A DNA stretch of 64,000 nt, from positions 1,612,001 to 1,676,000 of the forward strand of contig NC_089399.1 in assembly GCF_003171515.1 (NCBI RefSeq). The letters are read 5' to 3'. Both the position numbers and the translations under genes were made by a program. The notes below the pieces were generated by a model, which was not told the DNA's origin, did not search any database, and was given only the letters and a program-made list of their open reading frames with translations. This DNA comes from Pyrenophora tritici-repentis. Lineage: Eukaryota; Ascomycota; Dothideomycetes; Pleosporales; Pleosporaceae. This document shows, piece by piece, positions 21,176-30,620 of this stretch. Every line of letters starts with the position of its first letter. Within the stretch, counting starts at the first letter, position 1.

Positions 21176-21292
21176 AACACGCAGAATACGCAGAACACGC
21201 AGAACACGCAGAACACGCAGAACACGCAGAACACGCAGAATACGCAGAATACGCAGAATACGCAGAATACGCAGAACACGCAGAACACGCAG
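21176..21292 (+). repeat. 9-bp tandem repeat in Ty3 leader (13 units)
   Basis: Thirteen units of AACACGCAG or AATACGCAG lie between the primer-binding site and gag. The order of variants is 1 C-type, 1 T-type, 5 C-type, 4 T-type, 2 C-type. Copy 2 has twelve units. Confidence 0.9.
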
Positions 21293-22240
21293 CAACCAAA
21301 GCACCGCTATAATGAGCTCCCCGGGGATACTGACATGACGACGAACGATTCGAACCAGCTGTTACAGTCGCTACTACAGAGACTTGAAGACATGAGCACT
21401 AGGATGGAGAGGCTGGAAGCACCATCGCACGAGCTACCTCAAACGCCTGGTCACAATACAGACGCCACCACTGATCCAACGCCAACCTCCGAGACTTCGA
21501 ACACATCTGTGCCTATAACCCCAAAGCCGCGGCACAGCTTACCCCACCCGCCTACGTTTGGTGGAAACAAATCACAATGGCGAGGATGGAAGCTAGAGAT
21601 GGAGGGCAAGATCGAAGAAGACGCGCAAGCTATTGGAAGCCTAAAAGCTCAGCTACGCTACGTCTACATGCGTCTTGATGGGGCAGCGAAAACCAACGTT
21701 ACAACATACTACGAGATACAAGTTAAAGAAGAATCGCCAAACCCTTTCAAGCTGCTTGACCGCCTTGAACTCCTCTACGGCGAACGAAATCGGAAGGAGA
21801 AAGCCATTCAGAACCTCTACTCTATACGCCAGAAGGACGACGAGACGTTTATTTCCTTCTATCCACGGTTTGAGAAAGAGATGGCCAACGCTGACGCAGA
21901 AAGCTGGCCTGAGCATACGAAGATATCCTACTTACGCAATGCATTAAGTGGTAGGATAAAGGATAGGCTTGTTGGTACATCAGGAGCAGAAACAAGCACA
22001 TACGCAAGGTTCGCTCAGAAGTGTGCAGATCTTAGCAACGACATGGAGTTGTTCGGCCAATGGACGAAAACAACCCGCCGTTACGGTAGCCGAACTGCTG
22101 AAAATGCACCAACCTATGAACCACCAGCAAAATCAAATAATGCCACGCTCACAGCAGTTTCCCCCGAAGACATGATGGAATGGGAACCTACGCAGCCTAC
22201 AACTACCCAAGTGAACGCTGTCGGCCTCCGCGGCAAGACC

Positions 22241-25200
22241 CAGACTTTCCAACAAGCAAGTAAAGCAAGTCACCGCTCTAAACTTGACTTGCTTGGTTCA
22301 AACATAGGCTTTACTTGACTTGCTTGGGGTGATTTTTTTACTTGCTTGACTTGCTTGTATTACTTGCAAGTACTTGGATTACTTGACTACTACAAAGAGA
22401 TTAAGCTACATACAAATTACCAAAACTCAGTGTTCCACTCTAGTATGTTGTAATCTCCTACAAGCTGCTCATCTGAAAGCTTAGCCTCGCTACAGTTGTA
22501 CGGTTTATAACCAGCTCGCACCCATGACCTTACTAATTGAAGAGCTGCGAGTAGCTCACTGCCCAGAGCACGTCGTTTAGGTTCAAGAAGGTCGCCAAGC
22601 TCACTGAAGAGGCGCTCACAGTCGCTGCTTGATGCTGGGATAGTCATGATATCGATTGCAAACTGCGCTAAATGCGGGTATTTCGGCAGTAGTTGTATCC
22701 AGTATTGGACAGGATTTCCATCTGCGTTGTACTGCTCCTGCGTCCACTGCGGCTCTTGTGTTTTCCAGCGCTCAAACTCGTCAAGTGGAGCCTCTCGGTC
22801 ATTGTTGCGGCTAAGTATAGCAATAATTGCCTCGTCTATGTTGTTGCTACTCGGCGCAGTTGTATACCGCTGGCGTGCTCGTTGAGGTTTGTATGCCGCC
22901 CAAAGCTGTTGGAACGACGCGTTGGCACTAGTAAGCCAATCAGCTTTGTCTGCCCACGCCACATCGCAGTAGTTCTTGTAGTACGGGTGTAGGCAAACAG
23001 CGGCGTAGTAAGCGGGCGAGTCGTCGAGCTTGTTGTAGTAGTCGTTGGCTTTGCTCCACGCGGCGCGGAGGTTGACGTTGAGGTGATCCTCTGGAGCCTC
23101 GGCATGAGCGTTGAAGTCGACGTGCTCGAACGGGCGCGCCCGGGCCTCAAGCTTGCTGAGTACGTACTCAAAAACGGGTATAACCTCATAGATTGCGCCG
23201 TATTTGCCATCCTTAGAGCGTCCCTCGAGGCGTTTTGTGGCGTACTTGAGCGGCTCTAAGCAGTCCTGGTACTCTGCAATCACCGCCCAGTCAGCAGCTC
23301 GGAGCCCAGTTGATCTCATCCAGTTTGGGGCGTCGGGCCGCTTATTATTCCGCTGCGCAGCGTGCGCATCTTCAAGGATAACCCTATTGATATGATGCTC
23401 AGCGTACAAGTTATACGCGGCTTGAAGCTTGGTAGCGCGCTCAAAAGCAGCATAGTATGAGTTCCAGCGAGTGACGACAGGCTTGACTGGCTCGAGTACT
23501 TTGAGACGCCCTTCAGCAGGCAGGTTGTTGTTGGCAAGGCGCTGGTAGCCACGAAAAAGCTCGTACTGTTGCGGCGTTTTGATATAGTTGATGACGTCAA
23601 CTAGCACTCCAATAGGGCCATCTTTCCGCCACTCTCGCATATACTGCTCCTCGGTATTGTACTGCTCTTGAGTGTTGCCGTAGGCGTCTTTGTTGGTGCC
23701 AAATATAATAGCCTGGCCGATGAGGTTAAGCGTGTGACAACTGCAGCGGAGGCGCCGGTGAGCGGACTCAAATTCGTACTCGCGCGCGAGCGCGGCGATC
23801 GCAGTGTCGTTGTTGGTAGCGTTGTCGAGTACAAAATAGCCTAATCGGTCGCTTGTTATTCCGTATGCTGAGAGCGTCGTCGAGATAGCTTTGGCAATAG
23901 CCTCACCGGTGTGGGCGCCAGCGAGCTCAGGCAGATCGATTGGTAAGTCTCGTATTATTCCAGCTGCGTCGGCAAAGTGAGCGACTACTCCAAAGAAGCC
24001 ACGTTTACCACCCTTTGTTGTCCAGCCATCAAAGCTTACGTGTATTTTGCTTACTGAGCCTGACAGGGTGTCGATAACTTGCGGTCGTATAGACCGGAAC
24101 AACCTCATCACAAAGGTAGAAACGCTGGTATTACTTACCCACAACGCTGCCTCTGCCTCTGGGTTGGCAAATCTCATCATCTCTCTAAAATCAGGCGTCG
24201 TAAGTTCGCTGAGCGGGTGGTTTCGGTTAACAAGCCACATGACAGTGGCTGTTCGAAAGCCCTCTACTTCGAAGTTTCCAAACGCGTTAGCAGTGTTTTG
24301 TTGTACGTCTAAACCAGCGTCAAAAGCTTGCCGCAACGACAGCTGGCCTCGAGCTCTCTGCGCTAACTTTGGGCCATCTTTCGTAAGGTTGTGGCCAGGC
24401 TTTGGTTGGCTGAGATGGGTGGCTGCTGAGGTTGTAGCCTGAGTAATGTTAAACAAACCACCACGGCCAGCGTCGATAGTTTTGTGTACATGGCAGTACT
24501 TGCACACAAACCAGATTCGAGATGTAGCATGGCGCTCAACAACGCGGTAGCCATACTGAAAGATCCAACTTTTTGGGCGCTTAGAACGCGCCAATGGCTT
24601 GATAAAATCAGGTAAACGTGCCCAGTCAATGCCGTCAAAGTTCTCAACTAGTGCGCTGTTTGTCTCATCCTGACCACCCTCTCCAGCCTCAGTTGTAGCC
24701 ACCGTGCCAGCTCGGCTGCCCTCGGTGGGCGCGACAATCTCAGCCTCCGCCTGCGACTCTAAGAACTGCAACTCGAAGGTAGGTATTGGCGGCGAGGCGT
24801 TAGCCTGGCTTGCGGCAGCTAGGGTTTTGCGAGGTGATCGACGCTGAGGTCTAGGCTTAGATGCAGGCTTAGATGCAGGCTCAGGTGAAGCCTCAGGAGT
24901 TGAGGCGACGTTGTTGGTGGCAGCGGCTACTTTCGTACGTTTGCTCCGAGCAGAAGTTTGTGGTAGGCGACGTTTGGCCATATTGGGGGTATCAGGGCAG
25001 TATAAATCACTGGAAAACGCGTTGCTATAGGGGATACTGCATTGCGATAGGCTTCTAGACAGGCGTACGTCGAGATTGGAGCAATGCGCTAGACTAAGGC
25101 TAACGTTATTTGATAGCCGCTTAGCCTGTTTGGGACTCAACCGAGGCAACTGCAACACTTCAAAACCATCGCGACATCTACCGTACAGCAGTTTTAGCAC

Positions 25201-25372
25201 CCTCATCACAGTAACGCTAAAACAACCAAGTAAACCAAGTAAGCCAAGCAAGCAAAGTATCTTGACTTGACTTGCTTGCTTAGCTGCCCAGCTCTTACTT
25301 GACTTGCTTGCTTGGTTTAAACCAAGCAAGTCAAGCAAGTAATCCAAGTCAACTTGCTTTTTGGAAAGTCTG
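22241..25372 (-). mobile_element. hAT transposon inserted in Ty3 gag
   Basis: 3132-bp element with terminal inverted repeats CAGACTTTCCAA (12 bp, one adjacent mismatch) and a perfect 8-bp target duplication GCAAGACC at 22233-22240 and 25373-25380. Both ends carry arrays of CTTGCTTG/CAAGCAAG subterminal motifs, including a palindrome centred on TTTAAA at about 25320. It carries one intact transposase on the minus strand. Confidence 0.97.
22417..24981 (-). CDS. hAT transposase
   Basis: 854-aa transposase read from MAKRRLPQTSARSKRTK at 24981. The open frame continues upstream through the element end to 25455, but that part is not plausible coding sequence. The N-terminus is basic, then a BED-type zinc finger (CKYCHVHKT with later His residues). 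The RNase H-like core includes VSFDGWTTKGGKRGFFGVVA, YFVLDNATNNDTAIAALA and RRLRCSCHTLNLIGQ. The C-terminal hAT dimerisation region contains IMTIPASSSDCERLFSELGD. It is intact and probably active or recently active. Confidence 0.95.
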   Translation of the reverse strand: MAKRRLPQTSARSKRTKVAAATNNVASTPEASPEPASKPASKPRPQRRSPRKTLAAASQANASPPIPTFELQFLESQAEAEIVAPTEGSRAGTVATTEAGEGGQDETNSALVENFDGIDWARLPDFIKPLARSKRPKSWIFQYGYRVVERHATSRIWFVCKYCHVHKTIDAGRGGLFNITQATTSAATHLSQPKPGHNLTKDGPKLAQRARGQLSLRQAFDAGLDVQQNTANAFGNFEVEGFRTATVMWLVNRNHPLSELTTPDFREMMRFANPEAEAALWVSNTSVSTFVMRLFRSIRPQVIDTLSGSVSKIHVSFDGWTTKGGKRGFFGVVAHFADAAGIIRDLPIDLPELAGAHTGEAIAKAISTTLSAYGITSDRLGYFVLDNATNNDTAIAALAREYEFESAHRRLRCSCHTLNLIGQAIIFGTNKDAYGNTQEQYNTEEQYMREWRKDGPIGVLVDVINYIKTPQQYELFRGYQRLANNNLPAEGRLKVLEPVKPVVTRWNSYYAAFERATKLQAAYNLYAEHHINRVILEDAHAAQRNNKRPDAPNWMRSTGLRAADWAVIAEYQDCLEPLKYATKRLEGRSKDGKYGAIYEVIPVFEYVLSKLEARARPFEHVDFNAHAEAPEDHLNVNLRAAWSKANDYYNKLDDSPAYYAAVCLHPYYKNYCDVAWADKADWLTSANASFQQLWAAYKPQRARQRYTTAPSSNNIDEAIIAILSRNNDREAPLDEFERWKTQEPQWTQEQYNADGNPVQYWIQLLPKYPHLAQFAIDIMTIPASSSDCERLFSELGDLLEPKRRALGSELLAALQLVRSWVRAGYKPYNCSEAKLSDEQLVGDYNILEWNTEFW

Positions 25373-25695
25373 GCAAGACCAACATGAATGGATATCCATC
25401 TAGGCGTCCCGAAGACCGAGAACTTATTGGAAAACGAGCAAAATGGGTCAACCAAGAGGAAATCGATGCTCGACGCCAGGAACGACGCTGCCTCCGATGC
25501 GGCCGCAACAATTGCCGAATAGCTACATGCCCGTTAGCAGCCGCTCTACGACCAACTCACGTTAGCGTCAAGACAGCAAAGAGTACTGTGGTCACCAAGG
25601 CAGCTGTAGAGGAGGAAGATCCAGAAGACTCCGAAGCAGAGCAATAGGAACACGCGGCAGCTCAGAAAGAATGGAAAGAGACCGGAAAGCAAAAG

Positions 25696-28600
25696 ATGGA
25701 TAGCGATCCCTTTGTACTGGACGTTAGACTTAATGGAACTGACTTTGTCACTGGACTTGTTGACTCAGGTTGCCTTTGCTATTCTGCCATTAATGAACAA
25801 CTCTTTCGATCTCTGAGACTGCCATCAATCAAGATAGCCCCGCGCCAGCTAGAGGAAGCAGCTGGGAAGAACGCAGAACCAAGTACTGTCCTAGATACAG
25901 TTACTTACGCCTCGATAGACATAGACGGCCACCAGCAGAAACGCGTCTTCTTCTACGTTGTACCTGGCCTAACTTACGACGTGATCCTAGGAAAGCCCTG
26001 GTTAGAAGATGCCGACGTCACAATTTCGGCCAAACAAGGCTGCCTAGATATCGGCGCGTCAAACATCCGCGCATGGAACCACAAGAAAGCGTCATACAAG
26101 CCACCACTAATGAAGGCTACTCAGGTGATGGCTTCCGCATTCATGGCGGAGGTGAGAAGAAGCCGTAGGAAGAACAAAGGAGACGGTATTGCGCTCGACA
26201 CTGGACTGTTCGCTGTTTCCATCGCCGACATTGAGAAAGCTTTGAAACCGCGCAAACGATCCGATCCAAAGACGAAGCTCCCACCCCAGTACCACCAATG
26301 GCTGAAGGCTTTCGACCATTTCCTAGCTGAGAAACTTCCCCCGCATCGTAAAGGCGTTGATCTCCACATTGAGATTGAAAAGGATCAAGACGGAAACGAG
26401 AAGACCATTCCATGGGGTCCGCTCTACGGCATGAGCCGAGAAGAGTTACTAGTGCTTAGGAAAACTCTCACCGAGCTGTTAGACAAGGATTTTATCCGCG
26501 CAAGTAACTCTCCCGCAGCTGCACCCGTCCTGATGGTCAAAAAGCCAGGAGGGGGCATCCGATTTTGCGTTGACTACCGAGGCTTGAACAACATCACCAG
26601 GAAGGACCGTTACCCTCTGCCTCTATTCACAGAAACACTGAGAAATGTAGCTAAAGCTAAATGGTTCACAAAACTTGACGTTATCGCAGCCTTCCACAAG
26701 ATCCGTGTGGCCAAAGGAGAAGAATGGAAGACAGCTTTCCGAACAAGATACGGCCTATTCGAATGGCGGGTTGCTCCCTTCGGACTAACAGGAGCACCAG
26801 CCGCATTTCAACGCTACGTAAATGGTGTTCTACAGGATTACCTTGACGACTTTGTTTCAGCCTACGTTGACGACATCTTAATCTACTCGTCAGGATCGCT
26901 TCAGGATCACAGAGAGAAGGTTGGAAAGGTTCTTCAACGCCTTATAGACGCTGGACTGCAGATTGATATCGACAAGTGCGAGTTCGAGACTAAACGAGTC
27001 AAATACCTCGGGTACATTGTGGAAGCAGAAGTGGGCATTCGAGTTGATCCTGAAAAGATTATCGCAATCCGCGAATGGGCTACACCAACGTCAGTTAAGG
27101 CTATCCGAGCATTTATTGGTTTTGCCAACTTTTACCGAGTTTTTATACCAAACTTCTCGGACATTGCTGAACCGCTTATCAACCTAACTAAGAAAGAGAT
27201 GGTTTTTCATTGGGACGAGGCTTGCAATCAAGCATTTGAAACGATTAAGGAACTTCTCATTACAGCACCAATACTCGGCCATTTTGATCCAGAGAAGGAC
27301 ACCTTGGTAGAAGCCGACTCCTCAGGACATGCAACTGGCGGCCTATTGCTGCAGAAGGACAAGAACAACAACTGGCAACCCGTTGCCTACTACTCAAAGA
27401 AGCACTCACCAACAGAGGCCAATTATCCAATTCATGACAAGGAGCTTCTAGCTATTGTTCGTTGCTTAGAAGCATGGGCTCCTGAACTACGTATGGTTAG
27501 GAAGTTCACAGTTCTGACGGACCACAAGAACCTTCAATACTTCTACCGCGAACGACAGCTGTCTGAAAGACAAGTACGTTGGTCAGAGTTTCTCTCACGA
27601 TTCGACTTCTCCCTGGAATGGAAACCTGGAAAGACTATGGGAAAACCTGACGCCCTGTCACGACGAGAACAAGACCTACCCGCCAACTACGACGATGAAC
27701 GAATACGGTCTCGATTTATCCGTCTTTTCCAGAGCAAGCACTTGCAGAGTGTTCAAATCCAGTCCCTGTCGTCCGAGGAGATTGACTTCACAGAAGAGAT
27801 ACGCATGTTTGAGGACCAGGACATGCAAAATCTCTGGCACCGAAGCCGCCAAGAGGATAAGCTTTATCAGGAGCTCACTACGCTGGTAGCAAACAAGGAG
27901 CGGAACCTCCCTACCAAACTTCAGAAGGAGAAGTCAGTGAGTATAGCAGAATGCACCCTAGACGAGAGAGGCCTGTTGCGATTTCGAGACCGGATATGGA
28001 TCCCTGACTGCGAACCACTTCGCACACGAATTATTCAAAATATTCACGACTCGCATATCACCGGCCATCCTGGACGAGATCTTACCTACTCAATCTTATC
28101 AAGGCAGTTCTTCTGGTCAGGTGTAGCAAGCGACGTGCGACGCTTTGTCCGTAACTGCGAGATTTGCGGGAGGAATACGATATGGAGAGAGACAAAGAAG
28201 GGCCTCCTTAAACCGCTACCGATCCCAGAACGTATATGGGGAGAACTTTCAATCGATTTTATTACGGACTTGCCGCCATCTGGACGCGATGACGCAACGA
28301 ACTGCATGGTGGTCACTGATCGGCTGACAAAGGGAGTTGAACTGGAAGGCATGCACGATATCTCGGCAGAAGCAGTAGCACAACGGCTTTTAGAACGGCA
28401 TTACCCTATTCATGGTATTCCAACGGCAATTACGAGCGATAGAGGACCACAATTCGTCAGCGATCTTTGGAGGCATTTCTGTAAACTCCTCAGCGTTGAG
28501 CAACGCCTGTCGACTGCCTATCATCCGCAAACCGATGGTGCAACAGAGCGAATGAACCAAGAGATTGAGAAGATGATTCGAATCTGGGCCACCTACACGC

Positions 28601-29331
28601 AAGAAAATTGGCTAGCACTTTTACCTATCGTTATGGGAGCAATCAACAATCGCGAGGCCTCATCTACTGGCCTAAGCCCCTTCTATTTTATGCACGGATA
28701 TCACAATGAACCCATTCAGCTGGTAGAGGATCGAACTATTCAGGACCGACCAAAGAGAGACGGCGAAGCACTGGCAGAAGGCTTCCTTAAAAGACTCCAA
28801 GACGCAACAGAGTGGGCCCAAGCTGCGATCGCGATAACACAAGAGAAACAGCAACATCAAGCTAACAAGACAAGAACAGCAGCGCCCCAATACAAGGAGG
28901 GAGACTGGGTGTTTTTGAACCTTAGAAACGTGAAGACAACACGACCTTCCAAGAAGCTAGACTGGTTGCATGGAAAGTACAAAGTCTTGAGGCAGGTCAA
29001 CTCCCACTCTTATCAACTTGACGTTCCGGGGAAGATCCATCCTGTCTTCCACGTAGACCTGCTTCGCTACGCGCCTAACGACTCTCTCCCATCGCAGAAG
29101 GTTGGAGACACTCAGCCAGGGCCTATACTTGTAGATGGAGACGAGCTATGGCTGGTTGAACGTATTCTGGGCGAACGCACAACAAGGCAGGGAGGGAAAG
29201 AAATCAAGGAGGCATATGTGAAGTGGGTGGACTATACTGAACCGACATGGGAACCTGTGAGTAACGTACTAAAGACTGACGCTTGGAGGAAATGGAGAAA
29301 ACTACGCGCTAAAGGGAAAGGAGGGGGGTAA
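25696..29331 (+). CDS. Pol polyprotein of Ty3 copy 1
   Basis: 1211-aa Pol, intact. Order: aspartic protease (VDSG at 22-25), reverse transcriptase (FCVDYRGLNNIT; YVDD near 390), RNase H (LVEADSSGHATGG, VLTDHKNLQYF), integrase zinc module (HDSHITGHPGRD with CEIC), integrase core (FITDLPPS, TSDRGPQFVS, ATERMNQEIEKM), and a C-terminal chromodomain (VERILGER.., YVKWVDYTEPTWEP). This domain order defines chromoviruses. It is in the same frame as gag, separated by one UAG 17 codons before the first Met. The translation looks identical to that of copy 2. Confidence 0.97.
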   Translation: MDSDPFVLDVRLNGTDFVTGLVDSGCLCYSAINEQLFRSLRLPSIKIAPRQLEEAAGKNAEPSTVLDTVTYASIDIDGHQQKRVFFYVVPGLTYDVILGKPWLEDADVTISAKQGCLDIGASNIRAWNHKKASYKPPLMKATQVMASAFMAEVRRSRRKNKGDGIALDTGLFAVSIADIEKALKPRKRSDPKTKLPPQYHQWLKAFDHFLAEKLPPHRKGVDLHIEIEKDQDGNEKTIPWGPLYGMSREELLVLRKTLTELLDKDFIRASNSPAAAPVLMVKKPGGGIRFCVDYRGLNNITRKDRYPLPLFTETLRNVAKAKWFTKLDVIAAFHKIRVAKGEEWKTAFRTRYGLFEWRVAPFGLTGAPAAFQRYVNGVLQDYLDDFVSAYVDDILIYSSGSLQDHREKVGKVLQRLIDAGLQIDIDKCEFETKRVKYLGYIVEAEVGIRVDPEKIIAIREWATPTSVKAIRAFIGFANFYRVFIPNFSDIAEPLINLTKKEMVFHWDEACNQAFETIKELLITAPILGHFDPEKDTLVEADSSGHATGGLLLQKDKNNNWQPVAYYSKKHSPTEANYPIHDKELLAIVRCLEAWAPELRMVRKFTVLTDHKNLQYFYRERQLSERQVRWSEFLSRFDFSLEWKPGKTMGKPDALSRREQDLPANYDDERIRSRFIRLFQSKHLQSVQIQSLSSEEIDFTEEIRMFEDQDMQNLWHRSRQEDKLYQELTTLVANKERNLPTKLQKEKSVSIAECTLDERGLLRFRDRIWIPDCEPLRTRIIQNIHDSHITGHPGRDLTYSILSRQFFWSGVASDVRRFVRNCEICGRNTIWRETKKGLLKPLPIPERIWGELSIDFITDLPPSGRDDATNCMVVTDRLTKGVELEGMHDISAEAVAQRLLERHYPIHGIPTAITSDRGPQFVSDLWRHFCKLLSVEQRLSTAYHPQTDGATERMNQEIEKMIRIWATYTQENWLALLPIVMGAINNREASSTGLSPFYFMHGYHNEPIQLVEDRTIQDRPKRDGEALAEGFLKRLQDATEWAQAAIAITQEKQQHQANKTRTAAPQYKEGDWVFLNLRNVKTTRPSKKLDWLHGKYKVLRQVNSHSYQLDVPGKIHPVFHVDLLRYAPNDSLPSQKVGDTQPGPILVDGDELWLVERILGERTTRQGGKEIKEAYVKWVDYTEPTWEPVSNVLKTDAWRKWRKLRAKGKGGG

Positions 29332-29519
29332 TGTAACGGGCTGAGCCTCGAGTCACATGACTAGGCTGCTAGCCTAGTCGCTTCCCCGGCAACGTGAGGG
29401 CCGTGCGCCAACCCAAACAAAGCAGGCTCGCCGCTTGCGTCTTACCTTCTTTCTTCATCTTGACTGTAAATAGCATCTGGACTAGGTAGCTGGAATACAG
29501 TCCCTACAGACCGTTCACA
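29332..29519 (+). repeat. 3' LTR of Ty3 copy 1
   Basis: 188 bp, apparently identical to the 5' LTR and preceded by the polypurine tract. Confidence 0.95.
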
Positions 29520-30058
29520 CAATCTAGAAGTAGATGCTGTGGTGTTTGTGGTTTGTAGCATATACATAGATTGCAGTCTCTCTTGTTGAATCTCTTAAAG
29601 TAGGAGTTGAAGTATCCATGTCCTAGCTTGAGTGAGTAGAACGCGCTCGAGATTTCTCTTGGTGTTCCCTTCGGGACTTTGATTGTTGTATGTGTGTTGA
29701 GCTTGAAGATCCTTAAGTAGGAGCTTCTGTTTTTGGTGGGCCTGTCGGTATACCTCTTGTACTCCATCAGTTGTTCTGTTTTTTGTATTTTGTTGATTTC
29801 TGTGCCTAAGTAGGCTAGGCTCGCTATGGTCGATGTTGTTGGTCTCTCTTTAGCTGCTTCCTTTGCTAGCGTGTCGGCTTTTTCATTGCCCTTGACGTCG
29901 TTGTGTCCTGGGGCCCACTGCAGGTGGATAGATGCTTTCTTTGTCGTTATTCTCTTTGCAGCTCTGATGCATCTTAGTAGCCACTGTTGTCCCGGGTTGT
30001 CCGATAGGTTGTTAAGCCTATGGATTGCTGCCCACAACCGTAGACAGAACAAACACAC
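29520..30058 (-). pseudogene. non-LTR retrotransposon (LINE) fragment, RNase H part
   Basis: Minus-strand frame with the end of a LINE ORF2: an RNase H segment (IHLQWAPGHNDVKGNEKADTLA), a linker, and a Cys/His motif typical of LINE C-termini (CNLCICYKPQTPQHLLLDC). It starts abruptly near 30040 and is cut at 29520 by the Ty3 LTR. The expected continuation is not found on the other side of the Ty3 element at 20968. Confidence 0.8.
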
Positions 30059-30425
30059 AATCAAGAATCAACATCATCACCATTCATTACCTATTTCATC
30101 AGTATTCCAGATGAGAGTGAATATCTGACAGTTGTAAAGATAGAGTATAAACTTCTTTTTCAAACTTCGAAAGTTTAATAGACATAGAGAGGTAATATAG
30201 AAGAGAAAAATTGAGATTAGAAAGAGAATAATATATAGAATAAGACTAGAAGAAGCTAACGTAATTCTAGCGTCTTTTTTTAGCGTCCTTTTTTTTTAAA
30301 CTTTAATTTAAAAAATAAATAAGTAAGATACCCTAGTTCTAATTTTGCCTACGTAATGCTTATATAAGCTAGTATTACATAACTTTTTTAAGGAACTTTT
30401 TATACGCTCACTAAATAGTTGTAGC
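30059..30425. other. AT-rich degenerate DNA
   Basis: Strongly AT-rich sequence with poly-T and poly-A runs and no frame. It is probably decayed repeat DNA into which the Ty3 element at 30426 inserted. Confidence 0.5.
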
Positions 30426-30601
30426 TGTTAGGGTCTCACAGGATCAGATATTTAAAACTGTGTTGAATTACAAAGTTTTTGCAGTACCGAGTTTCTAAGA
30501 AACTTCGGTAGAATTAAATACATGTGTGGGGCAGCGGGGCCTCGGCACCCGAGGCGCCGGCGTGGTCCGTGCTCAGAACACCAAGGTTCCAAACCATGAC
30601 A
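30426..30601 (-). repeat. 3' LTR of second Ty3 element
   Basis: 176 bp, TG..CA ended, matching 37269-37444. Confidence 0.95.
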
Positions 30602-30620
30602 CGTCCCCCCTCCAAAATGC

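Larger units (their letters stand above)
21335..25647 (+). pseudogene. gag of Ty3 copy 1, split by hAT insertion
   Basis: Capsid/nucleocapsid gene of the retrotransposon. The 5' part (21335-22240) encodes the capsid-like segment (HPPTFGGNKSQWRGWKLEME, FYPRFEKEMANA). The 3' part resumes after the duplicated GCAAGACC at 25381 and contains the Cys-rich knuckle CLRCGRNNCRIATC. The hAT element separates them; readthrough from the 5' part stops at 22318. The uninterrupted equivalent is in copy 2. Confidence 0.9.
20969..29519 (+). mobile_element. Ty3/gypsy chromovirus, copy 1, with nested hAT
   Basis: Complete LTR retrotransposon with 188-bp LTRs (TGTAAC..TTCACA) at 20969-21156 and 29332-29519, a self-complementary primer-binding site at 21157, gag interrupted by a 3132-bp hAT element, an intact pol, and a purine tract (AAAGGGAAAGGAGGGGGGTA) next to the 3' LTR. 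Removing the hAT and its 8-bp duplication leaves 5411 bp, exactly 9 bp (one leader repeat unit) longer than copy 2 at 42315-47716. No 5-bp target duplication is visible: the flanks are AGTCC and CAATC. Confidence 0.95.

Noticed and set aside
21079..21288. Minus-strand ORF encoding a Cys-Val-Phe repeat (also at 47406-47606)
   Set aside because: It is only the antisense reading of the 9-bp leader repeat and has no other gene-like feature.
21176..21292. CRISPR-like short repeat array
   Set aside because: Units are 9 bp, contiguous and without spacers, in a eukaryotic retrotransposon leader.
24982..25455. N-terminal 158 codons of the hAT frame
   Set aside because: They cross the element end into antisense gag, so they cannot be part of the transposase; translation should start at MAKRRLP.
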